Source of the DNA: Pseudarthrobacter oxydans
GTDB taxonomy: Bacteria; Actinomycetota; Actinomycetes; Actinomycetales; Micrococcaceae
DNA length: 64,000 nucleotides
NCBI RefSeq assembly: GCF_034258515.1
Contig: NZ_CP139438.1
Span: 2,790,001 to 2,854,000, forward strand
Reading direction: 5' to 3'
Shown: positions 30,831-39,896 of the stretch, one piece after another
How the letters are laid out: the number at the start of each line of letters is the position of its first letter
How positions within the stretch are numbered: position 1 is the stretch's first letter
The notes under the pieces: generated by a model
Database searches by the model: none
Seen by the model: only the letters and a program-made list of their open reading frames with translations
Told to the model about the DNA's origin: nothing
Translations under genes and position numbers: made by a program

Positions 30831-32371
30831 GCCCCGTTGAAGCGCCGGGGGCCGGACCGGCCCTGTCCGTGGCCGGCCTGCTGGATACCGTGCTGGGCCG
30901 GTTCACCATGTACCGGCTGATCCTCCTGGTCCTGGCGGCCCTCGCCGGATACAGCCTTCTGCTGGATGCCCTGGGCTGGCTGACTTTCGGCATTCCGGAG
31001 ATGCTGGCGCACCTGGTCCTCTGCCTTGGGCTGACGTACGCGTCGAACAGGGCGCTCGCAGTGCTGTTCCGGGTACGGCCGCACTCCGAGTCGTCGCTGA
31101 TCACCGGGCTGCTGCTCTATTTCCTGTTCTGGCCCTCCTTCGCCCCCATGGATGTGGCGGGAGTGGCTTTGGCGTGCGTGCTGGCATCGGCGTCGAAATA
31201 CGCCCTCGCCTGGCGCGGCCGGCATGTGTTCAACCCCGCCGCAGCCGGCGCGTTCGTCACGGGCCTCACCGGCCTGAATATCGCAACCTGGTGGGCCGCC
31301 ACGCCGGCCATGCTGTGGCTGCTGGTCCCCGGGATCCTGCTGGTCCTGTACCGCACCCGGAAGTTCCTCATGGCTTCGGTGTTCACCGTTGTTGCCGCCG
31401 CGATCATCACTTCCGAACTGATCCAGGCCGGGCTGTCAGCGGGCATGGCCTTGTGGCAGTCCTTTGCCCAGCGGCCGCTGCTGTTCTTTGCGGGGTTCAT
31501 GCTTACCGAGCCGCTGACGCTGCCGCCGCGGCGCTGGCAGCAGCTGGCGTTGGCTGCAGTGGTAGGTGTTGTTTTCGCGGTCCCCTACAACGTCGGTTTC
31601 CTGGCCAACTCTCCGGAGGCGGCGCTCCTGCTGGGCAATCTGCTGGCTTTCCTGGCGGGCCAGCATGGGAGCGTGTCCCTTCGTTTTGCCGGAACCAGGG
31701 CGTTGACACCCAGCACTACGGAGTTCTCCTTCGAACCGTCCCGGCCGGTCCGCTTTGTGCCGGGGCAGTACATGGAGCTGGACCTGCCGCAGGTCAAGTC
31801 GGACAGGAAGGGACGGCGTCGTGTGTTCAGCCTGACAGGTTCGCCGGACGACCGCCTGGTGAAGTTTGGCGTGCGGACAGCTGAGCCGGTGTCCCCGGCG
31901 AAGCGGGTCCTCCTTGCGCTGAAGCCCGGGGACAAAGTGACCGCCACCTCCGTGGGGGGAGACTTTGTCCTCCCCCGGGATCCCCGGAAGCCGGTACTGC
32001 TGATTGCCGCCGGAATCGGCATCACGCCTTACCTTTCACACTTGTCTTCGGGAGGACTGCGGGAACGGGACGCTGTCCTCCTCCTCCTTGCCAGGAGCGC
32101 CGACGAGATTGCCTATGCGCAGGAACTGCGGGCGGCGGGCATCCGCGTCCTGGTGCGCACTGCGGATGGTTCCGCGCCGCCGCCGGACCTGGCCGCCGCC
32201 TCCTGGGACGGCACGCGGCTGGATGGCGAAGCCCTCCGGGCACTGGTCCCGGACATCGCGGAGCGGGACGTTTACGTCTCGGGCTCACCGGCCAGCGTCG
32301 CCTCGCTGCGGCGGGCGGCTAAGCAGGCAGGGGCCCGCCGGCTCCACGTGGACTCATTCTCCGGCTACTGA
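30827..32371 (+). CDS. RnfD/NqrB-like membrane protein fused to a ferredoxin reductase domain
   Basis: The 514-residue protein joins a membrane domain to a soluble NAD(P)H:flavin reductase domain. Residues about 25-265 form roughly eight to ten helices with HVFNPAAAGAFV near residue 131, the 'FNPA' element of RnfD/NqrB proteins. No SGAT flavin-attachment motif is seen in this part. From about 285 a ferredoxin-NADP reductase module follows: VRFVPGQYMEL, FAD-binding RRVFSLTG, the nucleotide-binding AAGIGITPYL and a YVSGSPASV end. It should pass electrons from cytosolic NAD(P)H across the membrane, probably to the FMN lipoprotein encoded two genes upstream. The final acceptor is unknown. Confidence 0.85.
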   Translation: MSPVEAPGAGPALSVAGLLDTVLGRFTMYRLILLVLAALAGYSLLLDALGWLTFGIPEMLAHLVLCLGLTYASNRALAVLFRVRPHSESSLITGLLLYFLFWPSFAPMDVAGVALACVLASASKYALAWRGRHVFNPAAAGAFVTGLTGLNIATWWAATPAMLWLLVPGILLVLYRTRKFLMASVFTVVAAAIITSELIQAGLSAGMALWQSFAQRPLLFFAGFMLTEPLTLPPRRWQQLALAAVVGVVFAVPYNVGFLANSPEAALLLGNLLAFLAGQHGSVSLRFAGTRALTPSTTEFSFEPSRPVRFVPGQYMELDLPQVKSDRKGRRRVFSLTGSPDDRLVKFGVRTAEPVSPAKRVLLALKPGDKVTATSVGGDFVLPRDPRKPVLLIAAGIGITPYLSHLSSGGLRERDAVLLLLARSADEIAYAQELRAAGIRVLVRTADGSAPPPDLAAASWDGTRLDGEALRALVPDIAERDVYVSGSPASVASLRRAAKQAGARRLHVDSFSGY

Positions 32372-32484
32372 TTCCGGCCCGGGACCGCGCACGGGGTGGC
32401 GGGGCGGTAGCGATTTTCCCTTGCGGGCCACCTTCCTGCTAAGCTCTAGGACGTCCCGCCAGCAACGGCAGGAAACCCCGGATT

Positions 32485-32560
32485 GCCCTCGTAGCTCAGG
32501 GGATAGAGCGTCTGCCTCCGGAGCAGAAGGTCGTAGGTTCGAATCCTATCGAGGGCACCA
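32485..32560 (+). tRNA. tRNA-Arg (anticodon CCG)
   Basis: A 76-nt cloverleaf starts GCCCTCG and ends CGAGGGC plus ACCA, so the CCA end is encoded. The anticodon loop CTCCGGA gives CCG, which reads CGG arginine codons. The T loop GGTTCGAATCC and D-arm GCTCAGGGGATAGAGC are standard. It is single and has its own terminator. Confidence 0.97.
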
Positions 32561-32564
32561 GAAG

Positions 32565-32600
32565 AACCCCGCCACTTCAATGAAGTGTCGGGGTTTTCTG
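32565..32600 (+). terminator. Terminator after tRNA-Arg
   Basis: AACCCCG-C-CACTTC pairs with GAAGTG-T-CGGGGTT around an AAT loop (stem about 13 bp with one internal mismatch), followed by a short U-run (TTTTCT). It lies 4 bp after the tRNA. Confidence 0.85.
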
Positions 32601-32702
32601 CTCCCATACGCCCGTGCACGCTGCCTGCTTCCGTACGTGAGCCTGCGAAGGATTGTCGGTGCGCCCTCGTAGGCTGAAATCACCAAGTCGAGGGGGTACG
32701 CC

Positions 32703-33755
32703 ATGCACGTTCCGTTCTGTTCCATCGTTCCGCCATACCTGTTGAGGCGGTTGGCCAAACAGGGTGCGCCGGAGTTTTCCTCCGCGGCCAGGGCAGCCAA
32801 GGAAGCTTTGGGCCATGTGGAGTCGTTCCATTCAGCACGGTCCCAGCCTGTGCCGGGCATTCCGGCAGGCGTCCGCCAGGCGAAGCCGGGACCGTCAACC
32901 CGGGCCATCTACGACGCCGGGGGCTCAGAGACCCTCCCCGGCAGGCTGGTCCGCAAGGAGGGTGAAGCCGCCACGGATGACCCTGCCGTCGATGAGGCCT
33001 ACGACGGGCTGGGCCACACGCACCGCCTGTACGCGGACGTGTTCGGACGCAACTCCATCGACGGACGCGGGCTGCCGCTGGACGCAACGGTCCACTTCGG
33101 CAAGCTGTACGACAACGCCTTTTGGGACGGCAAACAGATGGTCTTCGGCGACGGCGACGGCGAGGTCTTCGAACGGTTCACCCGGTCCCTGAGCGTCATC
33201 GGCCACGAACTGGCCCACGGTGTCACCCAGTATTCCGCCGCGCTCGCCTACCGCAACCAGGCGGGGGCCCTTAACGAATCCCTGTCCGACGTCTTTGGCG
33301 CACTGGTCGAGCAGTATGTCAAAAACCAGTCCACTGCCGAGGCCAGCTGGCTGATCGGCGAGGGCCTCTTCACAGCCGAAGTGCAAGGCAGCGCCTTGCG
33401 TTCCATGAAGGCCCCCGGCACGGCGTACGACGACGACGTGCTGGGCAAGGACCCCCAGCCGGACTCCATGGACGCGTACGTCAAGACGAGCGCAGACAAC
33501 GGCGGGGTCCACATCAACTCCGGCATCCCCAACCGCGCCTTCTACCTCGTGGCGGAGACGCTCGGGGGAAACGCCTGGGACTCGCCCGGGCGCATCTGGT
33601 ACGAGACACTCACGGGCGGAACACTGCCTCCCACGGCGACCTTCAGGGTCTTTGCGCGTGCCACGGCCGCATCCGCCGTGGAGCTCTTCGGTTCCGGATC
33701 CACCGAGCATGACGCCGTCCGGAAGGCGTGGGAAACTGTGAAGGTCAAGCTTTAA
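32703..33755 (+). CDS. M4 family metalloprotease (protealysin-like)
   Basis: The 350-residue protein is a thermolysin-family zinc protease. The HELAH motif (His168, Glu169, His172) and the third ligand Glu192 in NESLSD are present. The later DNGGVHINSGIPNRAFYLVA segment carries the catalytic His. There is no signal peptide. The short N-terminal propeptide (MHVPFCSIVPPYLLRRLA) is that of protealysin-type M4 enzymes, which have been found inside cells or exported by unknown routes. The next gene encodes an emfourin-type inhibitor of this enzyme group. A 142-bp gap separates it from the tRNA. Confidence 0.93.
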   Translation: MHVPFCSIVPPYLLRRLAKQGAPEFSSAARAAKEALGHVESFHSARSQPVPGIPAGVRQAKPGPSTRAIYDAGGSETLPGRLVRKEGEAATDDPAVDEAYDGLGHTHRLYADVFGRNSIDGRGLPLDATVHFGKLYDNAFWDGKQMVFGDGDGEVFERFTRSLSVIGHELAHGVTQYSAALAYRNQAGALNESLSDVFGALVEQYVKNQSTAEASWLIGEGLFTAEVQGSALRSMKAPGTAYDDDVLGKDPQPDSMDAYVKTSADNGGVHINSGIPNRAFYLVAETLGGNAWDSPGRIWYETLTGGTLPPTATFRVFARATAASAVELFGSGSTEHDAVRKAWETVKVKL

Positions 33756-33820
33756 TGGACGCCTGGCTGCCGTACTTCGGGGCGGCAGCCGGGCTGTAGG
33801 GCAAGCCCAAGGACCAGGCC

Positions 33821-34153
33821 ATGAAGATCAGTGTTGAGCGCACCGGAGGAATCGCCGCGATACCACGGGTGTGGACTGTGGAAGCCCAATCCAAGAGCGC
33901 CATCAGCCAGTGGCAGCCCATCGTGGAGGCATGCCCGTGGGATTCAGTACCCAGGACCCCGAAGGCAGCTGCCGAGCAGTTTGCGGAAGCCCAACCGGAC
34001 AGGTTCATCTATTCGATCCGGGCAGGGCAGCGCCGGGCAGCCCTGCCTGAGCAGGCCGTCACCGGACCTTGGCGGATTCTCGTGGACAGTACGCGGGAAG
34101 CGGCCGAGGAAATCCGCGCCAAACAACGCCGCAACGGACCGGCGCCCGGCTAG
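33821..34153 (+). CDS. Emfourin-type inhibitor of M4 proteases
   Basis: The 110-residue protein begins MKISVERTGGIAAIPRVWTV, the pattern of emfourin, the inhibitor encoded beside protealysin in Serratia. The RFIYSIRAGQRRAALPEQ region fits its beta-strand core. It has no signal peptide and is 65 bp downstream of the protease gene, in the same direction. Its likely role is to keep the protease inactive inside the cell. The assignment comes from the N-terminal motif and the neighbour; an experimental test is lacking. Confidence 0.85.
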   Translation: MKISVERTGGIAAIPRVWTVEAQSKSAISQWQPIVEACPWDSVPRTPKAAAEQFAEAQPDRFIYSIRAGQRRAALPEQAVTGPWRILVDSTREAAEEIRAKQRRNGPAPG

Positions 34154-34166
34154 CGTGCAAGGGGCG

Positions 34167-35135
34167 CTATCCCGCCACAGCCAGTTGGCCGCGGAAAGCG
34201 CGGCGGTATGACTGCGGGCTGGTGTCCAGGACCTTGGCGAAGTGGTGCCGCAGCAGGACAGGGTGCCCGAAGCCGGACTCCCTGGCGATTTCTTCGATGT
34301 TCAGGTCGGTGGACTCAAGGAGTTCCTGGGCGCGTAGAACACGCTGTGAATTGAGCCAGGCGGCAGGCGTCGCTCCGGTCTCCGACCTGAACCGCCGTGC
34401 AAAGGTCCTCGGCGACATGTGGACCCGTGCCGCCAGTTCGTTCACCGTGTGCTCGCGGTCCAGGTTCTCCACCATCCAGCGCAGCAGTTCCTCCATGGGA
34501 GCGGAACCGCAGGCTGGCATTGGCCGGTCGATGAACTGCGCCTGGCCGCCGTCACGGTGCGGGGGAACCACCATGTCCCTGGCGATCGCGGCCGCCACCT
34601 GCGCCCCCAGTTCGACGCGCACAAGGTGCAGGCACGCATCGATCCCGGCGGCGGTGCCTGCGGAAGTGATGATGTTGCCGTCCTGCACGTAGAGGACGTT
34701 TTCGTCCACCTGTACGCGCGGATACTCTGCAGCCAGTTGGCCTGAGTAGTGCCAGTGGGTGGTGCAGCGGCGCCCGTCGAGCAAGCCGGCGCGGGCCAAG
34801 GCAAAAGCGCCCGAGCAGATGGACATTACCCAGGCTCCCCTCGCATCGGCAGCCCGGAGCGCCTCGAGGACGGATTCGGGCAACTCGTCGTCCCTGCCGT
34901 AGGGCGCCATGATGACCAGGTCCGCATCGTCGGTTGCCTCAAGTCCCAGGCCGACGTTCAGGGACAGGCCGGACTTGAGCCGGACGTTACCAGGCTGCGG
35001 CGTGCAGACGCGGAAGTCGAAGGCCGGGACGCCGCTCCCCCGGCCGGATCTGTCAATACCGAAGACCTCGCAGGCAGTACCGAACTCGAATATCGAGAAG
35101 TTGGGAACCACTATGAGAGCCACTGATTTGAGCAT
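34167..35135 (-). CDS. GlxA-type AraC family transcriptional regulator
   Basis: The 322-residue regulator has an N-terminal DJ-1/PfpI-like domain (residues 4-170). A Cys sits in the nucleophile position (MSICSGAFALARAGLLDGRRCTTHW). It is followed by a C-terminal AraC double helix-turn-helix (about 215-315, MSPRTFARRFRSETGATPAAWL, IEEIARESGFGHPVLLRHHF). This is the GlxA family, which often controls amine or nitrogen catabolism. I chose the ATG at 35135 (MLKSVALIVVP); the longer frame would start in a low-quality leader. The target genes are not evident here. Confidence 0.88.
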   Translation of the reverse strand: MLKSVALIVVPNFSIFEFGTACEVFGIDRSGRGSGVPAFDFRVCTPQPGNVRLKSGLSLNVGLGLEATDDADLVIMAPYGRDDELPESVLEALRAADARGAWVMSICSGAFALARAGLLDGRRCTTHWHYSGQLAAEYPRVQVDENVLYVQDGNIITSAGTAAGIDACLHLVRVELGAQVAAAIARDMVVPPHRDGGQAQFIDRPMPACGSAPMEELLRWMVENLDREHTVNELAARVHMSPRTFARRFRSETGATPAAWLNSQRVLRAQELLESTDLNIEEIARESGFGHPVLLRHHFAKVLDTSPQSYRRAFRGQLAVAG

Positions 35136-35216
35136 GCTTCCATTGTGGCAGGAATTATAGCTTTTTGGGCCTTTCTGCCACTTTTTCTTGGCTGCGGGGA
35201 GGAGAAGCATGGAGTC

Positions 35217-35384
35217 ATGGAAATCCTCATAACCCTCCTCGTCCTCCTGATCCTCCTCGTGGCCGCCGCCACCGTTTCAGCGCTTTTGCGTGACGGCCGG
35301 GGGCATACGCCTCCTGTCGAATCCCACGAAGCCTGGTCCGCCCTGGACCTCCCCAGCATCAACTACACGCTCCGCGTCTTCTAG
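35217..35384 (+). CDS. Small predicted membrane protein
   Basis: The open frame encodes 55 residues with one strong N-terminal membrane helix (MEILITLLVLLILLVAAATVSALL) and a hydrophilic tail. A GGGGAGGAG Shine-Dalgarno at 35196-35204 lies about 12 bp upstream of this ATG. An earlier ATG at 35209 encodes only a few codons. The gene may be real, but no family is recognised. It sits divergent from the GlxA-type gene and ahead of hrpA. Confidence 0.45.
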   Translation: MEILITLLVLLILLVAAATVSALLRDGRGHTPPVESHEAWSALDLPSINYTLRVF

Positions 35385-35465
35385 CCGGCAGGACCAAAAG
35401 GCGCCGGACAACTGCCGGCAGTACAGACGGGAAGCCCGGGCTCCCGCAGTAGACTGTCAGCAGAC

Positions 35466-38400
35466 ATGACACTTCACATCTCCTATCCCGCCGAGCTGCC
35501 GGTCTCCGAGCGGCGCGAAGACCTGATGGCAGCCATAGCGGCGAACCAGGTCACCATCATCGCCGGCGAGACCGGTTCCGGTAAGACCACCCAGATACCA
35601 AAGATGTGCCTCGAACTTGGCCTGGGCGAAAACGGGCTGATCGGCCACACCCAGCCGCGCAGGCTGGCCGCCCGCACGGTGGCCGAGCGCATCGCCGAGG
35701 AACTTGGCGTGGACATCGGCCAGGAGGTGGGCTTCCAGGTCCGCTTCACCGGTGAGGTCAGCCGCGCCACGAAGGTCAAGCTGATGACCGACGGCATCCT
35801 GCTTGCAGAAATCCAGCGGGACAAACTGCTGCGCAAGTACAACGCGATCATCATCGACGAGGCCCACGAGCGAAGCCTCAATATCGACTTCATCCTGGGC
35901 TACCTCAAGCGGATCCTGCCGCAGCGGCCGGACCTCAAGGTGATCATCACCTCCGCCACCATCGACCCCCAGCGCTTTGCCAACCATTTCGGCACACCGG
36001 AAGAACCCGCACCCATTGTCGAGGTCTCCGGGCGGACCTACCCGGTGGAAATCCGGTACCGCCCGCTCTCCCAGCCGCCAGGCGGAGCCGGCCCTGACGA
36101 CGAGAACGGTTCCGATGACGAACTCGAGGAAGACCGCGATCCGCTTGACGCCGTGTGTGACGCCGTCGACGAACTTGCCCTGGAAGCGCCGGGCGACATC
36201 CTGGTGTTCTTTTCCGGCGAGCGAGAAATCCGCGACGCTGCCGAAGCGCTGCAGGCCCGCATCCAGTCCAACCGCCGGCTGGCCGGAACCGAAGTCCTTC
36301 CGCTCTTCGCACGGCTGAGCCTGCAGGAACAGCACAAGGTCTTCCACCCCGGCAACAAGCGCAGGATTGTCCTTGCCACCAACGTCGCCGAAACCTCGCT
36401 CACGGTTCCAGGCATCAAGTACGTCATCGACACCGGCACCGCCCGCATCTCCCGGTACTCGCACCGCACCAAGGTCCAGCGGCTGCCCATCGAACGGGTC
36501 TCGCAGGCGTCCGCCAACCAGCGTTCGGGGCGGTGCGGCCGCGTCTCGGACGGCATCGCCATCCGCCTGTACTCCGAGGAAGACTTCGATTCGCGGCCGC
36601 TGTACACCGACCCGGAAATCCTGCGGACCAACCTCGCCGCCGTCATCCTGCAGATGACCGCCATGGGAGTGGCGCGCGGCCCCAAGGACGTCGAAAACTT
36701 CCCCTTCGTGGAGCCGCCCGAAACACGGGCCATCAACGACGGCGTCACGCTGCTCCGCGAACTCGGCGCCCTCGCTGCCGCCCGGCCGCAGAACGGCACG
36801 GACGGGGCTAAAAGCGGCGGCGGGCTCACCGCCGTCGGGCAGAAGCTCGCCCAGCTGCCGGTGGACCCCCGCCTGGGCCGGATGATCGTGGAGGCGGGCA
36901 AACGCGGCTGCGTCCGCGAGGTGATGGTCCTGGCCGCGGCCCTCACCATCCAGGACCCGCGCGAGCGTCCAACAGACAAGCAGCAACTCGCGGCGGAAAA
37001 GCACAACCGGTTCAAGGACGAGAACTCGGACTTCACCGGCTTCCTTAACCTCTGGAACTACCTGCAGGAGAAGCAGCAGGAGCTCTCGTCGTCCGCCTTC
37101 CGCCGGATGTGCCGGGCCGAGTTCATCAATTACCTCCGGGTCCGGGAGTGGCAGGACCTGTTTGCCCAGCTGCGCCAGCTGGCCCGGCCCCTGGGCATCA
37201 GCCTCGACAACAAGCGGCTTGCCGATCCGGTGGGCAACCACGAGGGCATCCACATCAGCCTTCTTTCCGGCCTCCTGAGCCACATCGGCATCCTGGATGA
37301 GCGCAAGCGGGAGTATGCCGGAGCCCGCGGCAGCCGGTTCGCCATCTTCCCCGGCTCTGCCCTCTTCAAGAAGTCGCCCACATTCGTGATGGCGGCGGAA
37401 CTCGTGGAGACCAGCCGCCTCTGGGCGAGGGTGGCTGCGAAGTTCGATCCTGTATGGGCCGAGCAGGTGGCCCCGGACCTGGTGAAGCGCAGCTACAGCG
37501 AACCGCACTGGTCCACCCGGCAAGGTTCAGTGATGGCCTACGAAAAGGTCACCCTCTACGGCGTGCCCATCATCGCCCAGCGCAGGATCAACTACGGCAG
37601 GGTTGACCCCGTCGTCGCCCGGGAACTCTTCATCCGCCATGCCCTGGTGGAAGGCGACTGGAAAACCCACCACAAGTTCTTCCACCGCAACCGGTCCCTC
37701 CTCAATGAGGTGGAGGAACTGGAGGCCAGGATGCGCCGCCGGGACCTCCTGGTGGATGACGAGACGCTGTTCGAGTTCTACGATGCGCGGATCGGACCTG
37801 ACGTGGTGTCCGAGAGGCACTTCGACAAGTGGTGGAAGGAAGCGCGGCAGAAGAACCCGGACCTCCTGGACTACGACAAATCCCTCCTCCTCAGCGACGA
37901 CGCGGACGACCTTGACGACTCCGCCTACCCCAAAACGTGGCTGCACAAGGGCTTCGAGCTTCCGCTGAGCTACGAGTTCCACCCGGTGGCTCCGGGTTCG
38001 CCGCCCAACCCGTCCGACGGCGTCACGGCCGAGGTGCCGGTGCTGTTCCTTAATCAGCTGGATGACAAGGCCTTCCGCTGGCTCATACCCGGGCAGCGTG
38101 TTGAGCTGGTGACGGCCCTGATCAAATCCCTGCCCAAGCAGGTCCGGAAGAACTTCGTTCCCGCCCCGGACGTTGCCCGGCAGGCGGTGGCACTCCTGGA
38201 AGCCGATTTCGATCCAGCCGTGGATGAACTCGAACCTTCCCTTGAGCTTGCCCTGCGCCGGATCCGGGGACACGTCATCCCGCCGGGTTCGTGGAACTGG
38301 GACGCGGTGCCCCCGCACCTGCGGGTGAGCTTCAAGGTGGTGGACAGCAAGGGCAAAGTCCTGGACGAGGGCAAGGACCTCGCCGCGCTCCAGGAGAAGC

Positions 38401-39437
38401 TGGCCCCGGCAACGCGGCGGGCCATCGCCGAGTCGCTGGGGGCCACGCCTGCCTCCACCGCGCCCGGCGCCGGCAACGGCAAAAAAGCAGGGAAAACGCG
38501 CGACGCCGGATCATCCGCGGCGCGGCAGCCTGCCGAAGTGCCGGGGGCCGGAGCCCCACCCGGCTTCCGGGAACAGGACGGGCTCACCGAATGGACGGTC
38601 GGAACGGTCCGGCGCCAGGTCAGCAGCACGGTCAACGGCCATACAGTGACGGGTTACCCGGCACTGGTGGACCAGGGCACGTCGGTGTCACTGCGTGTCT
38701 TCCAGACCGCCGAGGAACAGCAGGAGGCAATGCGCGGCGGGGTGGTCAGGCTGCTGGCCCTGCGCGTTCCGGCTCCTGACCGGTACGTGCTGGAGCACCT
38801 GAGCAACACGGAGAAACTCACTTTCAGCCAAAACCCGCACGGCTCGGTCTCAAGCCTGATCGCGGACTGCGCCCTGGCCGCCATCGACAAGCTCACGCCC
38901 GCGGAACTGCCCTGGGACCGGGAGTCCTTTGACCGGCTGTACGAGGTGGTCCGGGCCGAACTGATCGACACCGTGTTCAGCGTCACCGCCGTGGTGGAAC
39001 GCATCCTGGCCAGCACCCGGCGGATCGAAAAACAGCTGAAGGGCACCACCAGCCTGGCGCTGATCAGTGCCCTCAACGACATCAAAAGCCAACTGGAACA
39101 GCTGGTCTACCCCGGCTTTGTGGCACGGACGGGCTACGCCCAGCTGAGCCAACTCCCCCGGTACCTTACGGCCATTGAGAAGAGGCTGGAACGCCTGCCG
39201 GGCAACGTCCAGCGCGACGCCCTGAACATGGCCGCGGTGCAGCGGCTCGAGGACGACTACGACGACGCCGTATCGGCCCTGCTCCCCGGACGGAAGGCCG
39301 GCCCTGAGTTAACCCAGGTGCGCTGGATGCTCGAGGAGCTCCGGGTGAGCCTCTTCGCCGTTGAACTCGGAACAGCGTATTCGGTGTCGGAGAAGAGGAT
39401 CCGCGCCGTGCTCAACAAGGCACTTGCCCCGGCCTAG
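35466..39437 (+). CDS. hrpA: ATP-dependent RNA helicase HrpA
   Basis: The 1323-residue DEAH-box helicase is the normal large size for HrpA. Motif I GETGSGKT is at 34-41, motif II DEAH near residue 135 (IIDEAHERSL), then SATI and the QRSGRCGR motif VI near 350. The rest contains the HA2/OB region (RLGRMIVEAGKRGCVREVMVLAAALTIQDPRERP) and the long HrpA-specific C-terminal domain DUF3418 (from about 650). It unwinds RNA and helps rescue stalled translation complexes. It stands alone. Confidence 0.96.
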   Translation: MTLHISYPAELPVSERREDLMAAIAANQVTIIAGETGSGKTTQIPKMCLELGLGENGLIGHTQPRRLAARTVAERIAEELGVDIGQEVGFQVRFTGEVSRATKVKLMTDGILLAEIQRDKLLRKYNAIIIDEAHERSLNIDFILGYLKRILPQRPDLKVIITSATIDPQRFANHFGTPEEPAPIVEVSGRTYPVEIRYRPLSQPPGGAGPDDENGSDDELEEDRDPLDAVCDAVDELALEAPGDILVFFSGEREIRDAAEALQARIQSNRRLAGTEVLPLFARLSLQEQHKVFHPGNKRRIVLATNVAETSLTVPGIKYVIDTGTARISRYSHRTKVQRLPIERVSQASANQRSGRCGRVSDGIAIRLYSEEDFDSRPLYTDPEILRTNLAAVILQMTAMGVARGPKDVENFPFVEPPETRAINDGVTLLRELGALAAARPQNGTDGAKSGGGLTAVGQKLAQLPVDPRLGRMIVEAGKRGCVREVMVLAAALTIQDPRERPTDKQQLAAEKHNRFKDENSDFTGFLNLWNYLQEKQQELSSSAFRRMCRAEFINYLRVREWQDLFAQLRQLARPLGISLDNKRLADPVGNHEGIHISLLSGLLSHIGILDERKREYAGARGSRFAIFPGSALFKKSPTFVMAAELVETSRLWARVAAKFDPVWAEQVAPDLVKRSYSEPHWSTRQGSVMAYEKVTLYGVPIIAQRRINYGRVDPVVARELFIRHALVEGDWKTHHKFFHRNRSLLNEVEELEARMRRRDLLVDDETLFEFYDARIGPDVVSERHFDKWWKEARQKNPDLLDYDKSLLLSDDADDLDDSAYPKTWLHKGFELPLSYEFHPVAPGSPPNPSDGVTAEVPVLFLNQLDDKAFRWLIPGQRVELVTALIKSLPKQVRKNFVPAPDVARQAVALLEADFDPAVDELEPSLELALRRIRGHVIPPGSWNWDAVPPHLRVSFKVVDSKGKVLDEGKDLAALQEKLAPATRRAIAESLGATPASTAPGAGNGKKAGKTRDAGSSAARQPAEVPGAGAPPGFREQDGLTEWTVGTVRRQVSSTVNGHTVTGYPALVDQGTSVSLRVFQTAEEQQEAMRGGVVRLLALRVPAPDRYVLEHLSNTEKLTFSQNPHGSVSSLIADCALAAIDKLTPAELPWDRESFDRLYEVVRAELIDTVFSVTAVVERILASTRRIEKQLKGTTSLALISALNDIKSQLEQLVYPGFVARTGYAQLSQLPRYLTAIEKRLERLPGNVQRDALNMAAVQRLEDDYDDAVSALLPGRKAGPELTQVRWMLEELRVSLFAVELGTAYSVSEKRIRAVLNKALAPA

Positions 39438-39470
39438 GCGGAAACCGGGAGCGGGACCGGGACGGGCTGC

Positions 39471-39896
39471 CTAGGACGGGACGAACTCGCCGTACCCGGC
39501 GGCCCGCAACCCTTGGCGGAGCTTCTCGGCGTTGGCGTCGAGGATGTCCGGATCGGGGTTCTGGTCCGCCGTCGCGAAATTGAACTCGGCCATGCTCCTT
39601 GAGGGCCAGACGTGCACGTGGAGGTGGTTGATCTCATAACCCGCCACGATCAGCCCGGCCCGCGCGGCCTTGAAGGTCTCCACCTGCACAGCACCGATCC
39701 GCCGGGCCACCTCCATGACCTTCGCCAGCGTTTCCGGCGACGCGTCCGTCCACCGGTCCACTTCCTCAGTGGGTACCACCAGGGTGTGGCCGTCAGCCAG
39801 CGGACCGGTGGTGAGGAAAGCGGAAACATCCGGTTCCCGCCACACGAAGCGGCCCGGGATTTCGCCGTTCAGGATCCTGGTGAAAAGCGTGCTCAT
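39471..39896 (-). CDS. HIT family nucleotide-binding protein
   Basis: The 141-residue protein has the HxHxH motif HLHVHVW (His91, His93, His95) of histidine-triad hydrolases. A partly conserved N-terminal RILNGEIPGRFVWREPDVSAFL is typical of bacterial Hint-like proteins. It probably hydrolyses a nucleoside phosphoramidate or a related nucleotide. It ends the minus-strand operon and overlaps the alcohol dehydrogenase gene by ATGA. Confidence 0.9.
   Translation of the reverse strand: MSTLFTRILNGEIPGRFVWREPDVSAFLTTGPLADGHTLVVPTEEVDRWTDASPETLAKVMEVARRIGAVQVETFKAARAGLIVAGYEINHLHVHVWPSRSMAEFNFATADQNPDPDILDANAEKLRQGLRAAGYGEFVPS

Noticed and set aside
32485..32560. tRNA-Arg as an integration site for a mobile element
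   Set aside because: No integrase, no duplicated tRNA end and ordinary genes on both sides.
35457..37523. Long antisense frame opposite the first half of hrpA
   Set aside because: Shadow frame; hrpA is certain from helicase motifs.
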